Shown here in pieces: positions 36,942 to 45,455 of a stretch of 63,591 bases of DNA. This stretch comes from Paraburkholderia fynbosensis. GTDB lineage: Bacteria; Pseudomonadota; Gammaproteobacteria; Burkholderiales; Burkholderiaceae. Under the pieces are notes generated by a model that searched no databases, was not told the DNA's origin, and saw only the letters and a list, made by a program, of their open reading frames with translations. The first letter of the stretch is position 1, and each line of letters opens with the position of its first letter. Position numbers and translations under genes: made by a program. The DNA lies in the NCBI RefSeq assembly GCF_902859935.1, contig NZ_CADIKI010000033.1, positions 1-63,591 of the forward strand, written 5' to 3'.

Positions 36942-37967
36942 ATGAGCCTTTCGCTGCCCACACCCGAACCGGCCGCCCCTGACGGGCGCATCGCCGACGT
37001 GCGCCTGCCGCTGAGCGCGCCGCGCAAGAAGTCACTGATCGATCCGGTGAAGATCGCGCCTTACCTGTTTCTCACGCCCTTTTTCGCGCTGTTCGCGTTG
37101 TTCATCGCTTTCCCGCTGCTGTTCTCGTTGTATCTATCATTCCAGAGTTGGGACGCGACGGCGGGACTCGCCAACATGAAGTGGGTGGGCCTGTCGAACT
37201 TCACGTTCACGCTGACCGACCCGTGGTACTGGAAGTCGCTCTACAACACGGCATCGATGGCCATCATGTCCGGCTTGCCGCAACATCTGGTTGCGCTGCC
37301 GCTCGCGTTTTTCCTGCAGACCGCGTTTCGCCGCTGGCGCAATTTCGTCGTCGGTCTGTACTTCCTGCCGTTCATCACGTCGAGCGTGGCGATCGCATTG
37401 ATCTTCTCGTCGCTGTACTCGACGGACTTCGGCATGATCAATCTCGCGATTGCCGAGATTGGCAAATTGCCGGGCCTGCACTGGATCGTGCCGGCTCATC
37501 CGATCGAATGGCTGTATAAGCCGGCCAGTGTCAAGCCGGCGGTGTCGGTGGTGATTTTCTGGCGTTATGTCGGCTGGAATACGGTGCTTTATCTGTCGGC
37601 GCTGCAAACCATTCCAAAGGATCTGTACGAAGCCGCGAAGATCGACGGCGCGAACGGCTGGCAGCAATTCACGCGCATCACGATCCCGCTCATCAAGCCG
37701 ATGATTTTCTTCGCGGTGACGCTGTCCATCATCGGCGGTCTGCAACTGTTCGAAGAGCCGTTCATCCTGCTGCCGAACGAAGGCATGGGCACGAGTCAAT
37801 CGGGTTTGACCACGGCCGTCTACATGTACCGCACGGCTTTCCACGACGGCGATTTCGGCACCGCGAGCTCGATTGCGTGGCTGCTGTTCATCACCATCGC
37901 CGCACTGATGTGGCTGAACACGCGCATCTTTCACCGCAGCGGCATGAACGAGGAGAACCAGCGATGA
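36942..37967 (+). CDS. Sugar ABC transporter permease 1 (CUT1, MalF-like)
   Basis: The 341-residue protein has six predicted membrane segments and the EAA loop (YEAAKIDGANGWQQFTRITIPLIKP) that docks on the ATPase. I start it at the ATG at 36942; longer in-frame extensions read as non-coding. It overlaps the next permease by ATGA. Confidence 0.9.
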   Translation: MSLSLPTPEPAAPDGRIADVRLPLSAPRKKSLIDPVKIAPYLFLTPFFALFALFIAFPLLFSLYLSFQSWDATAGLANMKWVGLSNFTFTLTDPWYWKSLYNTASMAIMSGLPQHLVALPLAFFLQTAFRRWRNFVVGLYFLPFITSSVAIALIFSSLYSTDFGMINLAIAEIGKLPGLHWIVPAHPIEWLYKPASVKPAVSVVIFWRYVGWNTVLYLSALQTIPKDLYEAAKIDGANGWQQFTRITIPLIKPMIFFAVTLSIIGGLQLFEEPFILLPNEGMGTSQSGLTTAVYMYRTAFHDGDFGTASSIAWLLFITIAALMWLNTRIFHRSGMNEENQR

Positions 37968-38803
37968 AACTGTCGCAACTGTCGAATAACAAGGCCCGCT
38001 ATACCGGCTATGCAATCGTGCTGGCGGGCGCGCTGCTGATGTTCTCGCCGTTCTATTTCATGTTCGTATTCGCGACGCACACCAGCTCCGAAATCTTTTC
38101 GATGCCGCCGCCGTTGTGGTTCGGCAGCGCGTTTCTGGACAACATGGCCTCGCTGATGCGGCACATCCCGTTCTGGCGCAATCTCGGCTGGAGCTTCTAT
38201 ACGGCCACCATGCAGACCCTGCTGACGCTGCTCGTCACGTCGATGGCGGGCTACGCGTTCGCGATGTATGAGTTCCGCTTCAAGAAGGCGCTGTTCGCGC
38301 TCGCGCTGACGGCGATGCTGGTGCCGCCGTTCCTCGGCATGATTCCGACCTTCATGACGATGAACCTGCTCGGCTGGATCAACGAGCCTCGCGCGCTGTA
38401 CGTGCCCGGCGCGGCCGCCGCGCTCGGCGTGTTCCTGATGCGCCAGTACGTTGCATCCGCGATTCCGTCCGAGCTCATCGAGGCGGCGCGCATCGACGGT
38501 TGCGGCGAATTCCGCATTTACTGGAGCGTGGTGCTGCCGCTGCTGGGACCGGCATTGGGCACGCTTGGGCTCATCAGCTTCATCCAGGCATGGAATAACT
38601 TCCTGTCGGCGCTCGTCGTGCTGCGCTCGCCGTCGATGTACACGCTGCCGCTCGCGCTGCGCATTCTGCAGAGCCCGACCAATTCGGATTGGGGCGCGGT
38701 AATGGCGGGTTCGGCGGTTGCGGTGCTGCCGCTCCTCGTGCTGTTCGCGTTCACTTCACGCCGGTTGATCGACGGTCTGACGACCGGCGCGGTCAAGGCC
38801 TGA
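37964..38803 (+). CDS. Sugar ABC transporter permease 2 (CUT1, MalG-like)
   Basis: The 279-residue protein has six predicted membrane segments and the EAA motif IEAARIDGCGEFRIYWSVVLPLLGP. The start overlaps the stop of permease 1 (ATGA). Together the two permeases form the channel of the importer. Confidence 0.9.
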   Translation: MKLSQLSNNKARYTGYAIVLAGALLMFSPFYFMFVFATHTSSEIFSMPPPLWFGSAFLDNMASLMRHIPFWRNLGWSFYTATMQTLLTLLVTSMAGYAFAMYEFRFKKALFALALTAMLVPPFLGMIPTFMTMNLLGWINEPRALYVPGAAAALGVFLMRQYVASAIPSELIEAARIDGCGEFRIYWSVVLPLLGPALGTLGLISFIQAWNNFLSALVVLRSPSMYTLPLALRILQSPTNSDWGAVMAGSAVAVLPLLVLFAFTSRRLIDGLTTGAVKA

Positions 38804-38866
38804 TCTGGTTTCATCCGACTACTTCGAGCCCTCACCGGGGCATGACTATCCAGGACAACATTATTT

Positions 38867-40204
38867 ATGTCGACATATCGGTTCAAGGAAGACTTCGTTT
38901 GGGGCGTCGCCACCAGTTCCTATCAGATTGAAGGCGCAGCGCATGAAGACGGCCGCGGCCCGTCGATCTGGGACGCGTTCTGCAGCGTGCCGGGCAAGGT
39001 CGTGAACGGCGAGAACGGCGATGTCGCGTGCGATCACTATCATCGTCTCGAGCAGGATCTCGACCTGATGGCCGAACTCGGCATGCAGGCCTATCGCTTC
39101 TCGATCGCATGGCCGCGCGTGCAGCCGGACGGCCGTGGTGCGTTCAACGAGAAAGGCCTCGGCTTCTATGAGCGTCTCGTCGACGGCTTGCTCAAGCGTG
39201 GCATTCAGCCGTTCGCGACGCTGTATCACTGGGATTTGCCGCTCGCGTTGCAGGAAACGCAAAACGGCTGGGAAAACCGCGACACGGCCTATCGCTTCGC
39301 TGACTACGCGCGCAAGATCGGCAGCGTACTCGGCGACCGGGTGGCGTCGATCGCGACTCACAACGAGCCGTGGTGTACCGCGTGGCTCGGCAACGCGACC
39401 GGCTATTTCGCGCCGGGCAACGCAGACCTGAAAAAAGCCGCGAACGTCTCGCACCATCTGCTGCTCTCGCACGGCCTCGCATTGCAGGCACTGCGCGCCG
39501 ACGGCGTGAAGGCGCCGCTGGGGATCGTGCTGAATCAGTCGCCGGCGCACGGCGCGACCGATTCGCCCGAGGACCAGGCCGCCGCGTCGCTCGAATATTC
39601 GAAGTTCGTCAGCTGGTATATGGACCCGCTGTTCAAGGGCGAATATCCGGCCACGGCGCTGCAATGGTACGGCGAGAACGGCCCGCAGGAAGTGATTCGC
39701 GAGGGCGACTTCGACATCATTGGCACGCCCATGGACTTTTTGGGCATCAACTATTACACGCGCATTTTCGCGAGCGCATCCGGTGAAAAGCGGCCGCCGG
39801 GCGTACTCGGCTTCACGGACATGGACTGGGAAGTCTATCCGCAAGGGCTGACCGAATTGCTGAGCGGCCTGAACGCGAACTACAAACTGCCGCCCATCTA
39901 CATCACCGAAAACGGCTGCGCGGCCAGGGACGTGCTGGACAACGGGCGCGTGCGCGACACCGACCGCATCGAGTTCTACGACCTGCATCTGGCTGCATTG
40001 TCGGATGCCGCGCAAAAAGGTGTCGACGTGGCCGGCTATTTCGCGTGGAGCCTGATGGACAACTTTGAATGGGCGTCCGGCTACGACAAGCGCTTCGGCA
40101 TGGTGCACGTCGACTACGCAAGCCAGCAGCGCACGCCGAAGGACAGCGCGCACTGGTATCGCGACGTGATCGCGCAGCACGTCGGCGCGGCGTTGCCCCG
40201 CTGA
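38867..40204 (+). CDS. GH1 beta-glucosidase
   Basis: The 445-residue protein has no signal peptide and is cytoplasmic. GH1 landmarks are FVWGVATSSYQIEGA, the acid/base Glu 167 in THNEPW (most relatives have TLNEP or TFNEP), and the nucleophile Glu 348 in ITENG, followed by GYFAWSLMDNFEW. It hydrolyses beta-glucosides such as cellobiose after import. It is placed between the permease and ATPase genes of the same operon. Confidence 0.93.
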   Translation: MSTYRFKEDFVWGVATSSYQIEGAAHEDGRGPSIWDAFCSVPGKVVNGENGDVACDHYHRLEQDLDLMAELGMQAYRFSIAWPRVQPDGRGAFNEKGLGFYERLVDGLLKRGIQPFATLYHWDLPLALQETQNGWENRDTAYRFADYARKIGSVLGDRVASIATHNEPWCTAWLGNATGYFAPGNADLKKAANVSHHLLLSHGLALQALRADGVKAPLGIVLNQSPAHGATDSPEDQAAASLEYSKFVSWYMDPLFKGEYPATALQWYGENGPQEVIREGDFDIIGTPMDFLGINYYTRIFASASGEKRPPGVLGFTDMDWEVYPQGLTELLSGLNANYKLPPIYITENGCAARDVLDNGRVRDTDRIEFYDLHLAALSDAAQKGVDVAGYFAWSLMDNFEWASGYDKRFGMVHVDYASQQRTPKDSAHWYRDVIAQHVGAALPR

Positions 40205-40295
40205 AGCGCAGGCACCGGCATCACAACCTGCGTGACGCGCGCCACGGGCGGCGTCGCGCGGGAGAGCAAGGTCACGGATTCAGGAGAAGCTAGAC

Positions 40296-41426
40296 ATGGG
40301 CGAACTCGTATTGCGCAACGTCGCGAAGACGTATGGTGAAGGGCCACAGGTCATTCAGGGCATTGATCTTCACATTCCGGATGGCCAGTTCACGGTTTTC
40401 GTCGGGCCGTCCGGGTGTGGGAAGTCGACCATGCTGCGCATGATCGCCGGGCTCGAATCGGTGAGCGGCGGCGACATTCTGATCGACGGCGTACGGGTCA
40501 ACGATCTGCAGCCTGCGGACCGTGGCATCTCGATGGTGTTTCAGAGCTACGCGCTCTACCCGCACATGACAGTCGCGGAAAACATGGGCTTTTCGCTGAA
40601 ACTGTCGGGCAAGTCGAAGCAGGAAGTCCGTGAGGCGGTCGGACGGGCGGCAGAGATTCTGCAGATCAGCCATCTGCTCGAACGCAAGCCGAAGGCGCTC
40701 TCGGGTGGTCAACGGCAACGCGTCGCGATAGGGCGGGCGATCGTGCGCAAGCCGCGCGTGTTCCTGTTCGACGAACCGCTATCGAATCTCGACGCTGCGC
40801 TGCGCGTGCAGATGCGCATCGAGCTCGCGAAGCTGCATCGCGAACTTGGCACGACGATGATCTACGTCACGCACGACCAGGTCGAAGCCATGACGCTGGG
40901 CGAGAAAATCGTCGTCTTCAACAAAGGACATATCGAGCAGATCGGCGCGCCGCTCGATCTGTATGACCGGCCGGCCAACCGTTTCGTCGGTGGCTTTCTC
41001 GGCTCGCCGCAGATGAACATGCTGCCCGCCACGCTCGTCTCGCAAGGCGAAACTCAAACCGTCATCACGCTTGCCGGTGCGACTGAACAGATCGTGTTGC
41101 CCGGCCGTCCGGGCAGGCCGCTCGGCGGCAAGCTGACACTCGGAGTGCGGGCCGAGCATCTCGGCATCGGCGCGGCGGGCGAAGGACTCGGCGCGCGCGT
41201 CGAACTGGTCGAGCATCTGGGCGACGTATCGCTGCTGCATGCGCACCTCGACGGCGCGGGGCAGGCGATTTCACTGAAGCTCGACAAGAAGGATGCGCAG
41301 CATGCGGTCGGCGCGCGCGTCGGCATCAAGGTGGCGGCGTCGGCGGTAACGCTGTTCGATGCGGACGGCGTTGCGGTGCCGTTCGAGCGTAGCGAAGTCG
41401 AAGGGCATGTCCACGCGATGATTTGA
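40296..41426 (+). CDS. Sugar ABC transporter ATPase (MalK/UgpC type)
   Basis: The 376-residue protein has Walker A GPSGCGKST, signature LSGGQRQRVAIGRAI, Walker B VFLFDEPLSNLD and the switch His in THDQVEAM. A C-terminal MalK-like regulatory domain of about 140 residues follows. It powers the upstream permeases. A small antitoxin gene starts 39 bases after its stop. Confidence 0.92.
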   Translation: MGELVLRNVAKTYGEGPQVIQGIDLHIPDGQFTVFVGPSGCGKSTMLRMIAGLESVSGGDILIDGVRVNDLQPADRGISMVFQSYALYPHMTVAENMGFSLKLSGKSKQEVREAVGRAAEILQISHLLERKPKALSGGQRQRVAIGRAIVRKPRVFLFDEPLSNLDAALRVQMRIELAKLHRELGTTMIYVTHDQVEAMTLGEKIVVFNKGHIEQIGAPLDLYDRPANRFVGGFLGSPQMNMLPATLVSQGETQTVITLAGATEQIVLPGRPGRPLGGKLTLGVRAEHLGIGAAGEGLGARVELVEHLGDVSLLHAHLDGAGQAISLKLDKKDAQHAVGARVGIKVAASAVTLFDADGVAVPFERSEVEGHVHAMI

Positions 41427-41465
41427 GCGCGTCGATAACCAACAACCGGTCGGGTGGAGAGCGCA

Positions 41466-41696
41466 ATGGAAAAGAGAGTATCGAAAGCCATATTCAAGTC
41501 CAGGGCATGCGAACTGTTCCGGCAGGTGGAGTCGCTGGGGGAAACCATGGTGGTCACGGATCGTGGGCAACCGACCATCGAGATTCGCCCCTATCGCAGC
41601 AAGCTCGGCAGTCCGCTTGAACTATTGCGCGCATCGATCGTTCATTTCGATGCTACGCAGGCGTCGCAGCCTGAGCCGATAGAAGAAGAGCAGTGA
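41466..41696 (+). CDS. Phd/YefM-type antitoxin, copy 1, without a toxin
   Basis: The 76-residue protein (EKRVSKAIFKSRACELFRQV, ETMVVTDRGQPTIEIRPY) has the Phd/YefM N-terminal DNA-binding fold and a short C-terminal tail that would bind a toxin. It is nearly identical to the protein encoded at 42183, including the 12 bases before the start. No toxin gene follows, so it is an orphan copy from a duplication. It could still repress the paralogous locus or neutralise its toxin. Confidence 0.8.
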   Translation: MEKRVSKAIFKSRACELFRQVESLGETMVVTDRGQPTIEIRPYRSKLGSPLELLRASIVHFDATQASQPEPIEEEQ

Positions 41697-41757
41697 ATCG
41701 GCTTAATGCTGCCGCGGGAACCAGCGGCCGTTTGGGCATGCGCTGGGTACCTGTAAC

Positions 41758-41769
41758 GTTAGCGATAAC
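41758..41769. promoter_or_regulatory. Operator GTTAGCGATAAC in the relic intergenic region
   Basis: The site fits GTTA-nCGn-TAAC and is extended to TAACGTTA-GCGA-TAACG, as at 43880. No gene next to it obviously needs it. Confidence 0.55.
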
Positions 41770-41924
41770 GCTGTCCTGTTCACCATGCTTTATCCGCAAC
41801 CTTGCAACATGCTTTCACCTGTCGGCAGGCGCCGCGCGGCGCTGTAGGCGAATCTCCGGAGCCACCTCGCGGGACCAGGTAAACTCCGCATGGCGGTCCC
41901 ACAATGGTGCTATTAACATGTTCT

Positions 41925-41944
41925 AACGTTAAGGATAACGTTAA
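41925..41944. promoter_or_regulatory. Double TAACGTTA operator (relic copy)
   Basis: Two TAACGTTA octamers are separated by AGGA. The same arrangement (spacer AGGC) stands before the sugar operon at 44039-44058. Upstream bases (ACCAGGTAAA, 20-odd bases with CGCAT and GCGGT) are also shared, so this is a copy of that promoter. Confidence 0.6.
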
Positions 41945-42182
41945 ACATATTGCTGTTGCACTATCACGACGAAGGCGGCTATCGGCCAGATCGGAGCGCC
42001 GCTCCGCACGTGCGGCGACTCATGTGGCCGGACCGTCGCACGAGCGTTGTTGGAAATGAAGAAGCCGGAGAGAGCTTCCTTGTAGCAGGTTGAAAATCGA
42101 TAACGAATATCTGGCCGCCAACCGCAATCGTTGCGGCCCGATCCAAAAAATAGCTGGTTGAATTATCTGGGTGGAGAGCGCA

Positions 42183-42416
42183 ATGGAAAAGAGAGTATCG
42201 AAGGCCATTTTCAAGTCCAGGGCATGTGAACTGTTCAGGCAGGTGGAAATGCTGGGGGAGACCGTTGTCGTCACGGACCGTGGGCAGCCCACCATCGAAA
42301 TCAGGCCCTATCGCAACAAGCAGGAGAACCCGCTCGAACTGTTGCGTGCTTCGATCGTGCATTTCAACATGAAGCACTTGCCCCTTCCTGTCACGGCGGA
42401 GCAGGAAGATCGATGA
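42183..42416 (+). CDS. Phd/YefM-type antitoxin, copy 2
   Basis: The 77-residue protein is close to copy 1 over the first 60 residues and differs mainly in the tail (MKHLPLPVTAEQEDR). It overlaps the toxin start by ATGA, the usual coupling in such modules. It should bind and inhibit the PIN toxin and repress the operon. Confidence 0.85.
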   Translation: MEKRVSKAIFKSRACELFRQVEMLGETVVVTDRGQPTIEIRPYRNKQENPLELLRASIVHFNMKHLPLPVTAEQEDR

Positions 42417-42802
42417 TCACGCTCGATACGCTTGCACTGGTGTGCTGGCTGAGCAGACAGAAGGCATTGAGTCAGGCAGCACACGACGCGATCGATCGCG
42501 AACTGGACGGCGGTGAAATCCTGATTTCGGCGATCAGTGCGCTCGAAATCGCGGAATTCGTCAACGACGGCCGGCTCGGGTTGTCGATGGACGCGCGCTG
42601 GTGGCTGTCGACGTTCGTCTCGATGGAAGGTGTGCGGATGGTTCCGGTGGACACCGAAATCGCCTTGCGCGCGGCGCGGCTGTCGTCCGCGCTCACGTCC
42701 CATCAGCGCCTGATCGTCGCCACTGCCCGCACGTTCGGCGGCGCGCTCGTCACGTCGGACGCGAAGGTGCGCGCCTCGACTTACGTGGAAACCATCTGGT
42801 GA
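42413..42802 (+). CDS. vapC: PIN-domain toxin (VapC-like)
   Basis: The 129-residue protein is a PIN nuclease of the VapC type, which cuts tRNA or rRNA. Asp 5 (LDT), Glu 45 and Glu 48 (ALEIAEF) and Asp 116 (TSD) fit the metal site. The third acidic residue normally present in the DRLIVATA motif is absent: residues 97-100 read HQRL. Activity may be reduced. Its end overlaps the end of the convergent lacI gene by about 20 bases. Confidence 0.82.
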   Translation: MITLDTLALVCWLSRQKALSQAAHDAIDRELDGGEILISAISALEIAEFVNDGRLGLSMDARWWLSTFVSMEGVRMVPVDTEIALRAARLSSALTSHQRLIVATARTFGGALVTSDAKVRASTYVETIW

Positions 42803-43860
42803 CGTGCGCGGCGGCGCGGCTTCGTGCGCACTGGTCCGGTGGAGTCGCGCACGACCAGTTCCGCCGGCAGCGTGATGCGCTGCGAGGCTGCATCGATACC
42901 GGCGATCCGCGCGAGCAGCGTATTGACCGCCGAGCGCGCCATCTGCTGGAAAGGTTGGCGGATTGTCGTGAGTGCCGGATGAAATTGCTCCGACATCGGG
43001 ATGTCGTCGAAGCCGATCACCGAAATGTCGTCCGGCACGCGCAAGCCCGCTTCCCTGATCGCGGCGATCACGCCAAACGCGCTTTGATCGTTCGCGGTGA
43101 AGATGGCGGTGGGCGGATCGGCGAGATTGAGCAGATCGAACGTGACATCGAACGCCATCATTTGCGACAGATCACCGGCTGCGACCAGCGCGTCCTCACG
43201 CGGCAGCCCGAGCCGGGCCAGCGTGTCGTGATAGCCGCGCTGACGGTCGCGCACCCCTTCGATCGTTTCGTCGCCCGCGAGAAACGCGATCCGCTTGTGA
43301 CCGAGTTCCGCGAGATGCTCGACCGCAAGACAGGCGCCGCCATAGTTATCGACCGACACCGATGGAAAACCGGTCAGCGTGCCGCGCTGATCCACGACCA
43401 CGACCGGTACCTTCGCGGTAGCGAGCGCTTCGAGACAGAGCGATTCGCGCGGCAGGATGGCGAGAATCCCATCCGAGAATTGCTGGATCAAGCCGAGCAG
43501 GTCGTGATGCGTATCGCGGTCTTCGTCGAATACCGTGTAGACGAGCATCTCGCAACCCGCGCCGCGCGCCGCGCGGCCCGCGCCGAGAATCAGCTCGCTA
43601 GAGAACTGGGTGTCCAGTGTCGGCGTGATGATGCCGATGATGCCGTTGCGGCCACCCGAGAGTTTCTGCGCAGTGCGGTTGACGACATAACCGATATCCG
43701 ACGCGATTCGCAGCACTTCGTCGCGAGTTTCGCGCGACACGCCCGGGCGGCCGTTGAGCGCGCGCGAAGCGGTCATCTGCGAGACGCCGGCGAGCTTGGC
43801 GACATGCTCGAGCGTCGGGGTCTGCCTTGCCATGCGTGATGAGGGCGTACGAGAGGTCAT
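42781..43860 (-). CDS. LacI family repressor, divergent from the second sugar operon
   Basis: The 359-residue protein has the LacI helix-turn-helix (TLEHVAKLAGVSQMTASRALNG, IGYVVNRTAQKLSGGRNGIIGI) and effector domain (DNYGGACLAVEHLAELGHKRIAFLAG, ISVIGFDDIPMSEQFHPALTTIRQ). It lies back to back with the ABC operon, with TAACGTTA-type sites next to both starts, and is the best candidate for the factor that binds GTTA-nCGn-TAAC. Confidence 0.9.
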   Translation of the reverse strand: MTSRTPSSRMARQTPTLEHVAKLAGVSQMTASRALNGRPGVSRETRDEVLRIASDIGYVVNRTAQKLSGGRNGIIGIITPTLDTQFSSELILGAGRAARGAGCEMLVYTVFDEDRDTHHDLLGLIQQFSDGILAILPRESLCLEALATAKVPVVVVDQRGTLTGFPSVSVDNYGGACLAVEHLAELGHKRIAFLAGDETIEGVRDRQRGYHDTLARLGLPREDALVAAGDLSQMMAFDVTFDLLNLADPPTAIFTANDQSAFGVIAAIREAGLRVPDDISVIGFDDIPMSEQFHPALTTIRQPFQQMARSAVNTLLARIAGIDAASQRITLPAELVVRDSTGPVRTKPRRRARHQMVST

Positions 43861-43879
43861 GTCGAATTGGACTCGCCTT

Positions 43880-43899
43880 TAACGTTAGCGATACCGTTT
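43880..43899. promoter_or_regulatory. Operator next to the lacI start
   Basis: TAACGTTA-GCGA-TACCGTTT lies 20 bases before the repressor start and probably mediates autoregulation. Confidence 0.6.
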
Positions 43900-44038
43900 A
43901 TATTCTAACTATTCTACCAGAATAGGTTGCGCGCGCCGACCCTTCGCCAGTGGATCTTCTTGTAGTATGCAAGCCGCGCGGGCGGCGACCAGGTAAAATC
44001 CCGCATAGCGGTAGTTCACACGTCGGCCTAACATTGGC

Positions 44039-44058
44039 TAACGTTAAGGCTAACGTTA
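44039..44058. promoter_or_regulatory. Double TAACGTTA operator before the second sugar operon
   Basis: Two self-complementary TAACGTTA octamers with AGGC between them lie 45 bases before the binding-protein start, a position suited to repression. Confidence 0.68.
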
Positions 44059-44103
44059 CACGTTTCGGTTGGCATTCTAATATCCATAGAGGGGACACAA
44101 AAC

Positions 44104-45396
44104 ATGGCGTACCCGGCTTTTTCTAAAGTACGGTCAATTGTCAGCGCCACGGCGCTCGCATTTTCGCTGTCCGCAGTCGTTTCGACAGCTGCATTCGCAC
44201 AATCGACGATCACCGCGTGGGATCAGCAGACCAATACGTCGTCGAGCAAGATCATTCGCGACGCGTCGGATCGTTTCGAAAAGGCGGCTCCAGGCTACAA
44301 GGTCGAGAATTCGCACATCCTGAACGAAGCATACAAGACGAAGCTGAAGGTCGCGTTCGGCGCGAACCAGCCGCCGTGCGTGTTCGAGAACTGGGGTGGT
44401 GGCGGCCTGCACGAATACGTGAAATCCGGCCAGATCGTCGACCTCACGCCGTACCTGAACAAGGACCCGGCGTATCGTAACCGCTTCATGCAATCGTCCT
44501 GGAATGTCACGACATACGACGGCAAGACCTATGGTGTCGCTGCCGAAAATGCAGCGGCCGCAGTGATCTTCTATAACAAGGACGTCTTCGCGAAGTACGG
44601 CGTCACACCGCCGAAAACGTGGGACGAACTGATGCACGTCGTTGCCGTGCTGAAGTCGCACAACGTCGCAGCGTTCTCGCTCGCGAACAAGAACAAGTGG
44701 ACCGGCTCGATGTACTACATGTACCTCGTCGACCGTATCGGTGGTCCGCAAGTCGTGAAGGACGCGATCGAAGGCAAGGGCAAGGGCTTCGAAGATCCGG
44801 CGTTCGTCGAAGCCGGCAAGCGTATCCAGGAACTCGTGAAGGCTGGCGCGTTCGCGCCGGGCATCAACGGTCTGGATTACGACTCGGGTGCTTCGCGCCG
44901 TCTGCTGTACTCGGGCAAGGCTGCCATGGAGCTGATGGGCGCGTGGGAAGCTTCGACCATCGCGAACGAAAATCCGACGTTCTCGAAGGATCTCGATTTC
45001 TTCCCGTTCCCGAGCGTGCCGGGCGGCAAGGGTGATCCGCGCGACCTGATCGGCACGGTGGGCGATGGCTTCCTGAGCATCTCGACCGAGTGCAAGACGC
45101 CCGACGTAGCGTTCAAGCTGATCCAGGCAATGACCGACGACCAGGCGATGCAGGCTCGTGCGTCGGATGACCACAAACTCCCGCCGGTCAATAACGTCAA
45201 GATCGACGATCCGTTCACGCAGCGTCTGCAGAAACTGCTTGCCGCCGCTCCGAGCGTGCAGCTCTGGTACGACCAGGCACTCCCGCCGGCTCTCGGCGAA
45301 CTGCACAAGGACACGACGCAGCAGCTGTTCGGTCTGTCGCTGACGCCTGAGGCTGCTGCGCAGCAAATGGAAGCCGCTTCGAAGAAGGGCGGTTAA
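44104..45396 (+). CDS. Sugar ABC transporter, periplasmic binding protein (CUT1), second system
   Basis: The 430-residue protein has a signal peptide (cleavage at AFA-QS). Typical text is ITAWDQQTNTSSSKIIRDASDRFEKAAPGYKVE and FENWGGGGLHEYVKSGQIVDLTPYL. It binds a sugar or oligosaccharide. The downstream GH3 enzyme and xylose pathway suggest xylo-oligosaccharides. It is unlike the protein at 35598, so this is a separate system. Confidence 0.9.
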   Translation: MAYPAFSKVRSIVSATALAFSLSAVVSTAAFAQSTITAWDQQTNTSSSKIIRDASDRFEKAAPGYKVENSHILNEAYKTKLKVAFGANQPPCVFENWGGGGLHEYVKSGQIVDLTPYLNKDPAYRNRFMQSSWNVTTYDGKTYGVAAENAAAAVIFYNKDVFAKYGVTPPKTWDELMHVVAVLKSHNVAAFSLANKNKWTGSMYYMYLVDRIGGPQVVKDAIEGKGKGFEDPAFVEAGKRIQELVKAGAFAPGINGLDYDSGASRRLLYSGKAAMELMGAWEASTIANENPTFSKDLDFFPFPSVPGGKGDPRDLIGTVGDGFLSISTECKTPDVAFKLIQAMTDDQAMQARASDDHKLPPVNNVKIDDPFTQRLQKLLAAAPSVQLWYDQALPPALGELHKDTTQQLFGLSLTPEAAAQQMEAASKKGG

Positions 45397-45416
45397 TCTT
45401 CAGTCCCAAGGGAAGT

Positions 45417-45444
45417 CCGGTCGGCACCGTAAGGCGCCGACCGG
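45417..45444 (+). other. Intercistronic stem-loop after the binding-protein gene
   Basis: A perfect 9-base stem (CCGGTCGGC / GCCGACCGG) with a 10-base loop. It has the same position as the hairpin at 36853 in the other operon and should favour binding-protein expression. Confidence 0.65.
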
Positions 45445-45455
45445 CATACAAGCTC

